From Pontibacter fetidus (GTDB lineage: Bacteria > Bacteroidota > Bacteroidia > Cytophagales > Hymenobacteraceae), in assembly GCF_010119545.1 (NCBI RefSeq), contig NZ_JAAEAA010000006.1, forward strand, positions 1 through 64,000: a stretch of 64,000 bases of DNA, read 5' to 3'. Positions within the stretch are counted from its first letter, which is position 1. Each line of letters starts with the position of its first letter. Below are positions 54,565 through 64,000 of the stretch, one piece after another. The notes under the pieces are model-generated. The model was given only the letters and a program-made list of their open reading frames with translations, had not been told where the DNA came from and searched no databases. The translations under genes were made by a program, and so were the position numbers.

Positions 54565-55191
54565 CTAAAACATAAACAAAAATACCAGGTACAACCCAAG
54601 CCACATAAAATCGAGGAAATGCCAGTAACTGCTCAGCATAGCTAACTGCAACTGCCGGTATGGGTCCCGAATGTAGATGAGGCTGCGGACGCTGTCGGTT
54701 GCAACATGGGCCGTTTTAAAGAACAGGAAAAACAGGAAAATAAGCCCCCCAGCCAAATGAAGAATGTGCAGGGCCGAAATCAGGTATAAATAGGTTCCGG
54801 ATGCTTTGCCACTAAAGTTAATACCCTCCGATGTCATTTCGCGCCAGCCCAGCAGCTGTGCTCCTATAAAAAGCAAACCCAGCACCAGCGTTGCGCCCAG
54901 GTAACGCGTCATTTTATGCAGTTTATCTTTGCGGTAAATGCCCGGCACGCGGCTTATAGTATAGCTACTGAAAAGCAACAACACAGTACTGATACTAAAG
55001 AACTTCGGAAGCTGTACATTTTCGCCCTGGAAACCGCCTGTACGGATAAACGCTACCAGCAAAATAAAGAACAGTACGCCAATGCCCACCATACTCAGGT
55101 AAAGCAGCATCCGGATAGGGTGCATCCGTTCTATTTGCTTAAAGGCAGAAAGTTGCCTGGAACCGACTTTATTTTTTTTATCTGAATCCAT
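54565..55191 (-). CDS. heme-copper oxidase subunit III (cytochrome c oxidase type)
   Basis: A 208-residue membrane protein with five helices. The signature end Tyr-Trp-His-Phe-Leu-Asp-Phe-Met-Trp-Leu-Gly-Leu-Tyr and the upstream His-Ile-Leu-His-Leu-Ala-Gly-Gly mark subunit III of terminal oxidases. It is isolated from genes for subunits I, II and IV. The ATG at 55191 is preferred; the frame is open 14 codons further. Its stop lies 2 bases from that of the converging surface-protein gene. Confidence 0.88.
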   Translation of the reverse strand: MDSDKKNKVGSRQLSAFKQIERMHPIRMLLYLSMVGIGVLFFILLVAFIRTGGFQGENVQLPKFFSISTVLLLFSSYTISRVPGIYRKDKLHKMTRYLGATLVLGLLFIGAQLLGWREMTSEGINFSGKASGTYLYLISALHILHLAGGLIFLFFLFFKTAHVATDSVRSLIYIRDPYRQLQLAMLSSYWHFLDFMWLGLYLVFLFMF

Positions 55192-55432
55192 TGGTAGTAA
55201 AAAAAGATTACCGGCGCACACCGGCAGCTTCAAAACGCTTGTACACTTTCAGTTTATATACCTATACGGATTTCTGTTTGTTTAGCATACTACCAGATAA
55301 ATATACTTTAAGGTATAAGCATCTGGGAGGCAACAATATAGCACTTCAGTTCAGAAGATTAAATATTTAAGCGGGATTGTTCATCCAACTTAACTGGCTT
55401 GCGTTAGAAGGAATATCTAAACCACGCCGCAT

Positions 55433-56008
55433 ATGCCTGCCACACCATTACGTTACCAGATTGCTTTACTGCTGATTTTTATGTTGGCTTTTAACTCGGT
55501 TGCAAGTGCACAGGCGCAGCGGGCCTATACCTCTAACAACTACATAACCATAGTACTGGAAGGGCCTAAGGGCAGGTATGAATTTAAGTCGCAGGATTTA
55601 CTGGTGCGCTACAACCGGCTTACTGACCAACTGGAGTGCAGTGTTATGGTAAATTCGCTGGCACCGACCAGCGATACCATTCCAGCCAGCATGGCTTATG
55701 AAGTGTTATACGGTGCCAAATTCCCGGAATTTGCTTTCCAGATCGATGTGCCCGAGGAGATCATCAGTAGCGGCAAACCTTACCCCGAACCCCTGACCCA
55801 ACGCACCTACATTACGTTGCAAGGCATCACGAACCAGACCCGCATACCTATAGTTTTTGCCCCCGACCGCAACCGGCTTAGCTTTGGCACTAACTTCGAT
55901 CTGCGGCTTTCTAACTTTGATGCGAGTATACCTGTACGGTACATACCTGTTTTAACGGGCCGGCTGCTCATCAACATCAGTAATGCCCGCTGGATAGACC
56001 AATACTAA
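55433..56008 (+). CDS. secreted protein, YceI-like in outline
   Basis: A 191-residue periplasmic protein with a signal peptide (about 1-27, Ala-Ser-Ala-Gln-Ala). The body is all-beta with a Gly-Ala-Lys-Phe-Pro-Glu-Phe-Ala-Phe-Gln-Ile segment, reminiscent of the YceI lipocalin-like barrel, but the match is only by pattern. Function unknown. Confidence 0.7.
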   Translation: MPATPLRYQIALLLIFMLAFNSVASAQAQRAYTSNNYITIVLEGPKGRYEFKSQDLLVRYNRLTDQLECSVMVNSLAPTSDTIPASMAYEVLYGAKFPEFAFQIDVPEEIISSGKPYPEPLTQRTYITLQGITNQTRIPIVFAPDRNRLSFGTNFDLRLSNFDASIPVRYIPVLTGRLLINISNARWIDQY

Positions 56009-56108
56009 ACTACAGGCAATTTGGATGTTAAGCACTATAGGCAATAAGTAAGTATAGCATTTATTGCCGGCTACTGTTATATTTACAGCACAACACAACA
56101 ACACACCC

Positions 56109-56597
56109 ATGATCAAGATACTCTTTTCTGTTTCGTTGCTATGCGTACTGCTTTCTAGCTGCAACAAGCCACAGACAGACGCTCAGGTTGCACAGAAACC
56201 GACTGAAACCAATGTTTTTGGTACCGATTTTAAAGAGCAGAACCTGCTTTCGGTTACGCAGTTACAAGACGCAGTAGCAGACAAGGACTCAGTGCAGGCT
56301 ACTGTTTCCGGCGAAATTATAGAGAGTTGCCAATCTAAAGGTTGCTGGATGGATGTAAAACTGGCTGACAACACCAACATGAAAGTTACTTTCCGGGATT
56401 ACGGTTTCTTTTTGCCTGTTAAAGACCTGAAAGGAAAAACAGTTGTATTTACAGGCACTGCCAAGCGCGAAGTTATTTCAGTTGAAGACCAGCGCCACTA
56501 CGCCGAAGATGCCGGTAAAACAGCCCGCGAAATAGCCGCCATCACAACCCCTAAAGAAGAACTGCGCTTTGTAGCCGATGGCGTTAAGTTAAAATAA
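56109..56597 (+). CDS. DUF4920 lipoprotein
   Basis: A 162-residue lipoprotein (Leu-Ser-Ser-Cys, Cys about 17) with a DUF4920 domain containing Val-Ser-Gly-Glu-Ile-Ile-Glu-Ser-Cys-Gln-Ser-Lys-Gly-Cys-Trp-Met, the conserved Cys-x3-x-Gly-Cys-Trp pattern of the family, possibly a metal or thiol site. The ATG at 56109 begins the signal peptide; an upstream start in frame would place 15 extra residues before it. Role not established. Confidence 0.88.
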   Translation: MIKILFSVSLLCVLLSSCNKPQTDAQVAQKPTETNVFGTDFKEQNLLSVTQLQDAVADKDSVQATVSGEIIESCQSKGCWMDVKLADNTNMKVTFRDYGFFLPVKDLKGKTVVFTGTAKREVISVEDQRHYAEDAGKTAREIAAITTPKEELRFVADGVKLK

Positions 56598-56617
56598 CGG
56601 TTCTTAACCTATAGTTT

Positions 56618-56642
56618 AAAGCCACCTTCGGGTGGCTTTTTT
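56618..56642 (+). terminator. DUF4920 gene terminator
   Basis: AAAGCCACC-ttcg-GGTGGCTTT with a UUCG tetraloop and T6 tail, 20 bases after the stop. Confidence 0.95.
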
Positions 56643-59388
<2,746 letters not shown>

Positions 59389-59414
59389 TCTTAAACTATA
59401 GTTTAGCCTTAAAA

Positions 59415-59449
59415 AAGTAGCGCCACTTGTAAAACAGGTGGCGCTACTT
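59415..59449. terminator. hairpin after ligA, T-run on the minus side
   Basis: AAGTAGCGCCAC ... GTGGCGCTACTT, a 12-bp perfect stem. On the plus strand it is followed by GCAAAAA without a T run; on the minus strand it is followed by TTTTTT. No minus-strand gene that needs it is seen. Confidence 0.65.
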
Positions 59450-59904
59450 GCAAAAACAAACAACAAACGTAATGTTAATGACCAAAATCTGTTACCCCTA
59501 CGCACTGCAGCATGCATACAGGTAACTGGTTTTATACAAAGGAAGCATCTTATATTTTCCATCAAAATACATTATACCAACAGCCCAAAACTATAGACAA
59601 ACTATAGCATACTGCCGGGCAAGCGCTTATCTGCTACAATACCCGATTAGCCGATAAATAACACTGCTTTGCAAGTGTAAGCAAGAGCTAACAGCGTGAT
59701 AAAGCGCGCGTTAATCTTTTAAAAGTACGGCTTGGCAGGCAATTTTCAGCTGTCTATAGAAGGGCGTACAAAGTATAGCAAAAGCTGTATTAATTTTATT
59801 TATCTTTATCCAGTATAATAAAGCATCCGCTGTCTTAACCTGCTTTTAACCCGAAACCGAAGTATACCTTGTCAGCAATACCTTTTGTTCTCCCGGAAAT
59901 TACC
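59450..59904. other. intergenic spacer before the LytS-like kinase
   Basis: About 455 bases with scattered CTATAG words (59591, 59605) and no coding frame with a plausible start. The kinase promoter is probably in its AT-rich end (about 59780-59850). Confidence 0.4.
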
Positions 59905-60933
59905 ATGAAAAAGCGATACCAGATCGTTCTGCACATTTTTGTGTGGCTTGCTTTCGGGGCATGGGTTTTTTATTATATAAATGACAGTAAAGCCCTTACG
60001 CCACACCGTATAGCTGATGTTTTGGTCGGGCTGGTGTTTTGGCTCCTTATTTTTTATATCAACTGGTTTTACCTGATCCCCAGGTACCTTGCCCGTAACC
60101 GACTGATGTTGTATGTTTTAAACGTACTGGCGCTGCTCCTTCTATATGGCCTTGCAAAATCGCCGATGGACTATTACGTGTTCCGGGATTTTAACCCGAA
60201 CATGAAGGCTGTATATACTTATGAACGTTTGCTGCAGTATGGCTTGGGCGGACTGATGCTGGTTTTTATCAGTTCTGGCTTAAAAGTTACGGGCAACTAC
60301 ATACGCAACGAGCGCCGCAACAAAGAGCTGGAAAACCAGAAACTGGTGGCAGAGCTGGCCTTCCTGAAATCGCAGGTAAATCCCCACTTTTTGTTTAACA
60401 CCCTCAACAACATTTACTCGCTGGCCTACAAGCAGCACCCCGATACACCCGACGCCATTATGAAGCTCTCGCTGCTAATGCGCTACATGTTGTATGAGAG
60501 TAACGATACGCTGGTAAGTCTGCAGAAAGAAGTAGACCATATCAACAACTTTATAGACCTGCAAAAGCTGCGTCTTCGCGAACAAACAAGTATAAAGTTT
60601 AACATTGAAGGAACAATAGAAGGCAAACAGATTGCACCTATGCTGATGATGACGCTGGTGGAAAACGCCTTTAAACATGGCCTGGTGAGCAAGAACGAGA
60701 TTGGTATACTTATAAACCTGAAGGTTACAGATAACGAACTGCAGTTTAGCACAGTAAACAACATAAGTACCCATAAAAAACGTGACTTTGGAGGCATCGG
60801 GCTCGAAAACCTGCGCCAGCGCCTGAAACTGCTGTACCCAAACCGCTACACGCTTACTTTTGAAGACAAGGACGGTGTATTTTACGCCACCATGAAACTA
60901 TACTTCCAAACACCAAACGCACCTAAACTATGA
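59905..60933 (+). CDS. LytS/YehU-type sensor histidine kinase
   Basis: A 342-residue inner-membrane sensor kinase with four hydrophobic segments (about 8-28, 38-58, 72-90, 112-132), then a His_kinase domain: phosphoacceptor His161 in Val-Asn-Pro-His-Phe-Leu-Phe-Asn-Thr-Leu-Asn, and ATPase motifs Leu-Val-Glu-Asn-Ala-Phe-Lys-His-Gly and Gly-Ile-Gly-Leu-Glu-Asn. ATG at 59905 preferred over a TTG 12 codons earlier. Its last four bases overlap the response regulator start (ATGA), so the two are translationally coupled. Confidence 0.93.
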   Translation: MKKRYQIVLHIFVWLAFGAWVFYYINDSKALTPHRIADVLVGLVFWLLIFYINWFYLIPRYLARNRLMLYVLNVLALLLLYGLAKSPMDYYVFRDFNPNMKAVYTYERLLQYGLGGLMLVFISSGLKVTGNYIRNERRNKELENQKLVAELAFLKSQVNPHFLFNTLNNIYSLAYKQHPDTPDAIMKLSLLMRYMLYESNDTLVSLQKEVDHINNFIDLQKLRLREQTSIKFNIEGTIEGKQIAPMLMMTLVENAFKHGLVSKNEIGILINLKVTDNELQFSTVNNISTHKKRDFGGIGLENLRQRLKLLYPNRYTLTFEDKDGVFYATMKLYFQTPNAPKL

Positions 60934-61664
60934 TTATCCGCTGCATTGCCGTAGACGACGAACCGCTTGCTCTCGACATCCTGGAAAGCTACATCAGTAA
61001 GCTGCCTTATTTACAATTGGTAAAAACCTGCTCCAGCGCCACCGAGGCCATGCAGGTGCTACAGGAAGAACAGATCGACCTGATGTTCCTGGATATTGAA
61101 ATGCCCGAGCTGACCGGCATCCAGTTCCTGAACATACTTAAGCACCAGCCGCTGGTAATTTTCACAACGGCTTACCCCGAGTACGCCATGGAAGGTTTTA
61201 ATCACGATGCCGTAGATTACCTGCTCAAGCCTATCCCCTACGACCGTTTCCTGAAGGCAGTAACCAAGGCGCAGGAACGCATGCAGCAGCGCCACCCGAA
61301 ACAAGGCGAACAAACTATAGCCCCACAGGCCGCCGCACACGAGCAGGAATTCATGTTCGTGAAGGCCGACTACAAAACCATACGCGTTGATTTTAAGGAT
61401 ATACTCTGGATTGAAGGCCTGAAGGATTATGTGATCATCCAGACAAAAGACCAGAAGATCATCACGCTGCTATCGATGAACAAGATGATGGAGAAACTAC
61501 CGGAGTCTAAATTCCTGCGCGTGCACCGCTCCTTTATAGTTGCCCTGCAAAAGATCGACAGCATCGAGAAAAGCCGCATCCGCATCGGCCAGAAAGAAAT
61601 TCCGATCGGCGAAGTTTACAAAGACCAGTTCCTGAAGTGGGTGGAAGAGAATAATATAATGTAA
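60930..61664 (+). CDS. LytTR-family response regulator
   Basis: A 244-residue regulator with a receiver domain (1-120; Asp9, Asp10, phospho-Asp55, Thr in Phe-Thr-Thr-Ala-Tyr, and Lys in Leu-Leu-Lys-Pro-Ile) and a C-terminal LytTR DNA-binding domain (about 145-240) with Ile-Leu-Trp-Ile-Glu-Gly-Leu-Lys-Asp-Tyr-Val and Phe-Leu-Arg-Val-His-Arg-Ser-Phe. It is the partner of the preceding kinase. The target genes are not evident in this window. Confidence 0.94.
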   Translation: MIIRCIAVDDEPLALDILESYISKLPYLQLVKTCSSATEAMQVLQEEQIDLMFLDIEMPELTGIQFLNILKHQPLVIFTTAYPEYAMEGFNHDAVDYLLKPIPYDRFLKAVTKAQERMQQRHPKQGEQTIAPQAAAHEQEFMFVKADYKTIRVDFKDILWIEGLKDYVIIQTKDQKIITLLSMNKMMEKLPESKFLRVHRSFIVALQKIDSIEKSRIRIGQKEIPIGEVYKDQFLKWVEENNIM

Positions 61665-61699
61665 TGAGTAATTACTTTTGAGTAATGAATAATTGATCT

Positions 61700-61785
61700 T
61701 GAAGCGTAAGACGCCCTTGCTGTGTGTTTTCACCAGCAAGAAATCAAGCGGAAGTATAGTTGTTGGTGAAAACACCAACAACGGC
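61700..61785. other. cluster of short hairpins
   Basis: Three small stems in a row: GCGT-aag-ACGC, CTTGCTG ... CAGCAAG (about 61715-61741), and GTTGTTGGTG-aaaa-CACCAACAAC (61759-61782). None has a T run. It may be a leader or small RNA, or a remnant spacer. Confidence 0.35.
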
Positions 61786-61891
61786 TAAAATTACGAATTA
61801 GTAATGACTGTTAAATGATGAGAAACTCGCCCCTGTTTATGGCCTTCCAGTAAGGATATCTGGCAGATAAATTGAACTACTTTTACTATTT

Positions 61892-62512
61892 ATGAAGAAC
61901 AAGACTATAGTTATTTTAGTCGTCTTCGCTTCTGTATTATTACTGAAAGTACAGTTTGCACTTGCTCAGGAAGTCAGGCAGATTACTCCTTTACATCAGT
62001 TCTTCCAGGCCAATTATGATAGTACCATTATTTACCATCGTTGGTCAAATTGGAACTCACAACCTAATTACATCATAGTAACAAAGTATAAAAACCAACT
62101 TTACTTTTTTACATACGCTAATCCATATCGTCAAGCTCAAGGCATTTCATTACCAGGTGACTTGCATAAGCTCTATGCTAAAGAAGATTTTAAGTATGAT
62201 CAAACTTTACCAGATACAAACCGATACTTGGTTGCACATTATATTAAACCTTCGATACTTCAGGATTATTGGAAGGAACTAAAGGTAAAGCAATTATGGA
62301 ATATAAAAGTAAGTAAGGTTAATACAGATGATATTTGTGGCATAGACGATGGAGATGAAAATACTTTTTATTTTATAAGTAAATCAGTCATAAAGAGGGC
62401 TGACTTTTACGCGCCTAGTTATTTCGCAAAATGTTATTCTAATGATCCAAACCTACAGAAGGCAATACAAACTATAAAATTACTACAAGAATTGTCAGTT
62501 CTACAAGAGTAA
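61892..62512 (+). CDS. secreted protein of unknown function, AT-rich
   Basis: A 206-residue protein with a signal peptide (about 1-25, Phe-Ala-Leu-Ala-Gln). No domain recognised; Cys-Gly-Ile-Asp-Asp-Gly and a C-terminal Cys suggest a disulphide. Its DNA is visibly richer in A and T than its neighbours and it lacks their usual GCC/CTG codons, so it may be a recent acquisition. Confidence 0.7.
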   Translation: MKNKTIVILVVFASVLLLKVQFALAQEVRQITPLHQFFQANYDSTIIYHRWSNWNSQPNYIIVTKYKNQLYFFTYANPYRQAQGISLPGDLHKLYAKEDFKYDQTLPDTNRYLVAHYIKPSILQDYWKELKVKQLWNIKVSKVNTDDICGIDDGDENTFYFISKSVIKRADFYAPSYFAKCYSNDPNLQKAIQTIKLLQELSVLQE

Positions 62513-62588
62513 ACAAATATTGATCTCAACCAAAAAACTTGCACAAACCAATACATAATCAGAACTTCGTAGTTCTTATTTTAAATTG

Positions 62589-63458
62589 ATGATTCAGGAA
62601 AGATTAAAAGGAACGGGCGTAGCGTTGATAACGCCTTTTACAAAAGACCTGGCTGTAGACTATAACGGCCTTGCAAAGCTGCTGGACTTTGTGCTGGATG
62701 GCGGCGTAGATTATATCGTAATTAATGGTACAACTGCCGAGTCGGTTACTACAACTGCCGAAGAAAAGAAGCAGCTGCTGCAAACTATAAAACAACACGT
62801 AAACGGGCGTGTGCCGTTGGTTTATGGCCTTGGTGGCAACAATACACAAGAGTTACTAAACAGCTTTGCAACTACCGACCTGGATGGCATTGACGCAATC
62901 CTTTCAGTGAGCCCATATTATAACAAGCCGTCGCAGCAGGGTATTTACCAGCATTATGTGGCTGTGGCCGATGCATCGCCGGTGCCGGTTATACTTTACA
63001 ACGTGCCGGGCCGCACAGGCAGCAACGTAACTGCTGACACCACGCTAAAACTGGCTGCACACCCGAACATTATCGGTATAAAAGAAGCATCCGGTAACCT
63101 GGAGCAGTGCATGGCCATTGCCAAACACAAACCAGCCGACTTTATGCTGATCTCTGGTGATGATATGCTGACAGTGCCGATGATCGCGTTTGGTGCAGTA
63201 GGTGTTATTTCGGTGCTGGCCAATGCCTTCCCGGAAAAATTCAGCAACATGACCCGCAGCGCCCTGAACGGCGACTATACCAAAGGCAGCCAACTGCTGT
63301 TCGACTTTATAGACATTAACCCGCTGATGTACGAAGAAGGTAACCCGGTTGGTGTTAAAGCGTTGCTGGAGCGTTTCGGTGTTTGCGAGCCTGCAGTACG
63401 ACTGCCTTTAGTAGAAGCATCGGCTGGCCTCCGCGATAGGCTGTATAAACTTATCTAA
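62589..63458 (+). CDS. dapA: 4-hydroxy-tetrahydrodipicolinate synthase
   Basis: Condenses pyruvate with aspartate semialdehyde at the entry of diaminopimelate/lysine synthesis. The 289-residue TIM barrel has the Schiff-base Lys165 (Gly-Ile-Lys-Glu-Ala-Ser-Gly), Tyr137 (Leu-Tyr-Asn-Val-Pro-Gly-Arg-Thr-Gly) and Gly-Thr-Thr-Ala-Glu-Ser. The ATG at 62589 is used, not the TTG three bases earlier. Works in the same pathway as dapD (14570). Confidence 0.96.
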   Translation: MIQERLKGTGVALITPFTKDLAVDYNGLAKLLDFVLDGGVDYIVINGTTAESVTTTAEEKKQLLQTIKQHVNGRVPLVYGLGGNNTQELLNSFATTDLDGIDAILSVSPYYNKPSQQGIYQHYVAVADASPVPVILYNVPGRTGSNVTADTTLKLAAHPNIIGIKEASGNLEQCMAIAKHKPADFMLISGDDMLTVPMIAFGAVGVISVLANAFPEKFSNMTRSALNGDYTKGSQLLFDFIDINPLMYEEGNPVGVKALLERFGVCEPAVRLPLVEASAGLRDRLYKLI

Positions 63459-63479
63459 ACTATAGCACAAACTATAAAA

Positions 63480-63518
63480 CAGAAAAGCCAGGCGAAGAAC
63501 CTGGCTTTTCTGTTTTTT
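63480..63518 (+). terminator. dapA terminator
   Basis: CAGAAAAGCCAGG ... CCTGGCTTTTCTG, 13-bp perfect stem with a 7-base loop, then GTTTTTT. Confidence 0.95.
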
Positions 63519-63541
63519 GAAGTGTTTTACTTAATACAAAA

Positions 63542-63660
63542 CCCTCGCTCGCGTCCCGCGAGTGTGAGTTACCAACGGACTCTGGCTGTTTTAATGAATA
63601 ACAAGTATAAAGTGGCGTGACGCCACATGTAGTTCACACTCGCGGGACGCGAGCGAGGGC
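63542..63660 (+). repeat. REP/BIME-like inverted-repeat element, copy 3
   Basis: Left arm 63543-63568 and right arm 63634-63660 are inverted repeats of 26 bases, built on CTCGCG-tcc-CGCGAG hairpins, with an internal GTGGCG-tga-CGCCAC hairpin next to the right arm as in copy 2. Same orientation as copy 2, and about 85% identical outside the arms only in short blocks. Confidence 0.9.
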
Positions 63661-63691
63661 AAATGCAGAATAAGTTTAATTAAACTATAAA

Positions 63692-64000
63692 TTAATGTCC
63701 GTGGCCGGCGTGTGCGTCTGCTTGCTGTACTACAGGCTTGGTTTCCAGTATCTGCTTTATGTTGTTCAGGCCGGTCTCAAAGTCTTTGCCAACCATTTCA
63801 TCCAGCAAAAACAGACCCATATATTTGCCTACCGGGTTCATACCCAGATCCGACTCCATTACCCAGGAAATGCGGGTGCCTTTTGGGGTTTGGTTAAACG
63901 TATAGGTTGCATTGGCAACACCATTCGGGCCGAAGTCCATTTCAGCAAGTATAAGTTTGTTAGGTTCTGATTTGGTTATCTTAAATCCGCCATCGCCTAC
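63692..64000 (-). CDS. SRPBCC-family protein (C-terminal part)
   Basis: The last 102 residues of a polyketide-cyclase/START-like (SRPBCC) protein whose start lies beyond the window. Visible: Val-Gly-Asp-Gly-Gly-Phe-Lys-Ile, Ala-Thr-Tyr-Thr-Phe, Thr-Arg-Ile-Ser-Trp-Val-Met, and the long C-terminal helix with Asp-Phe-Glu-Thr-Gly-Leu-Asn-Asn-Ile-Lys. It ends in a His-rich tail (Ala-His-Ala-Gly-His-Gly-His) that might bind metal. Ligand unknown. Confidence 0.8.
   Translation of the reverse strand, partial: VGDGGFKITKSEPNKLILAEMDFGPNGVANATYTFNQTPKGTRISWVMESDLGMNPVGKYMGLFLLDEMVGKDFETGLNNIKQILETKPVVQQADAHAGHGH

Overview
The window is a stretch of bacterial chromosome from the phylum Bacteroidota, most likely Cytophagales / Hymenobacteraceae (a Pontibacter-like organism; the genus is inference). 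The signs are family-level: a cell-surface protein ending in a CHU_C / type B type IX secretion sorting domain (52358-54562), an OmpA protein with the TPR + propeller + OmpA layout of T9SS PorE (31102-33027), tandem DUF4199 membrane proteins, a GldL-like mini membrane protein, paired 49-50 residue lmo0937-type membrane peptides, fused IcmF, LytS/LytTR signalling, few Shine-Dalgarno sequences and several TAnnTTTG-like -7 boxes. Base composition is near 45% GC by eye. I see no rRNA, tRNA, CRISPR array, prophage, insertion sequence or replication origin.

Layout. 1-9.8 kb: cell-wall and envelope genes (mtgA, L,D-transpeptidase, metallophosphoesterase, lipid kinase, a frameshifted M48 protease, DUF4199 pair). 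10-17.7 kb: YbiT-type ABC-F protein, outer-membrane protein, 3-hydroxyacyl-CoA dehydrogenase, dapD, a glycosyltransferase and fabH. 17.7-22.6 kb: a metal-uptake operon (DtxR/MntR-type regulator, binding lipoprotein, ATPase, two permeases, one carrying its own DtxR-like metal-sensing tail). 22.7-31 kb: thioredoxin-like protein, mnmE, a lone HNH endonuclease, MaoC hydratase, small unknowns, gltA. 31-38 kb: PorE-like OmpA protein, queE, folD, CYTH protein, lepA, mostly on the minus strand. 38.6-51.5 kb: icmF, FKBP isomerase, glutamate dehydrogenase family, M61 peptidase, NlpC/P60, DUF2147, a Gre-like factor, and three scattered paralogues of one small unknown family. 51.6-64 kb: CHU_C surface protein, cytochrome oxidase subunit III, DUF4920, ligA, LytS/LytTR pair, dapA and the end of a SRPBCC protein.

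The coding content is ordinary housekeeping. What is unusual lies between and across genes. (1) The perfect 10-bp palindrome AACTATAGTT occurs at least 24 times in 64 kb, both between and inside genes, where it reads Asn-Tyr-Ser or Thr-Ile-Val; about 0.1 would be expected. (2) A roughly 300-bp repeat with a foldable core occurs four times, always in the same orientation. (3) A 120-145 bp element with long inverted repeats, each arm itself a small hairpin (REP/BIME-like), occurs three times. (4) A candidate minus-strand transcript at 49.8-50.1 kb carries a full-length anti-16S Shine-Dalgarno sequence, rare in this phylum, before a 23-codon ORF. These repeats are the best candidates for an undescribed system. 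No protein partner for them is visible in the window.
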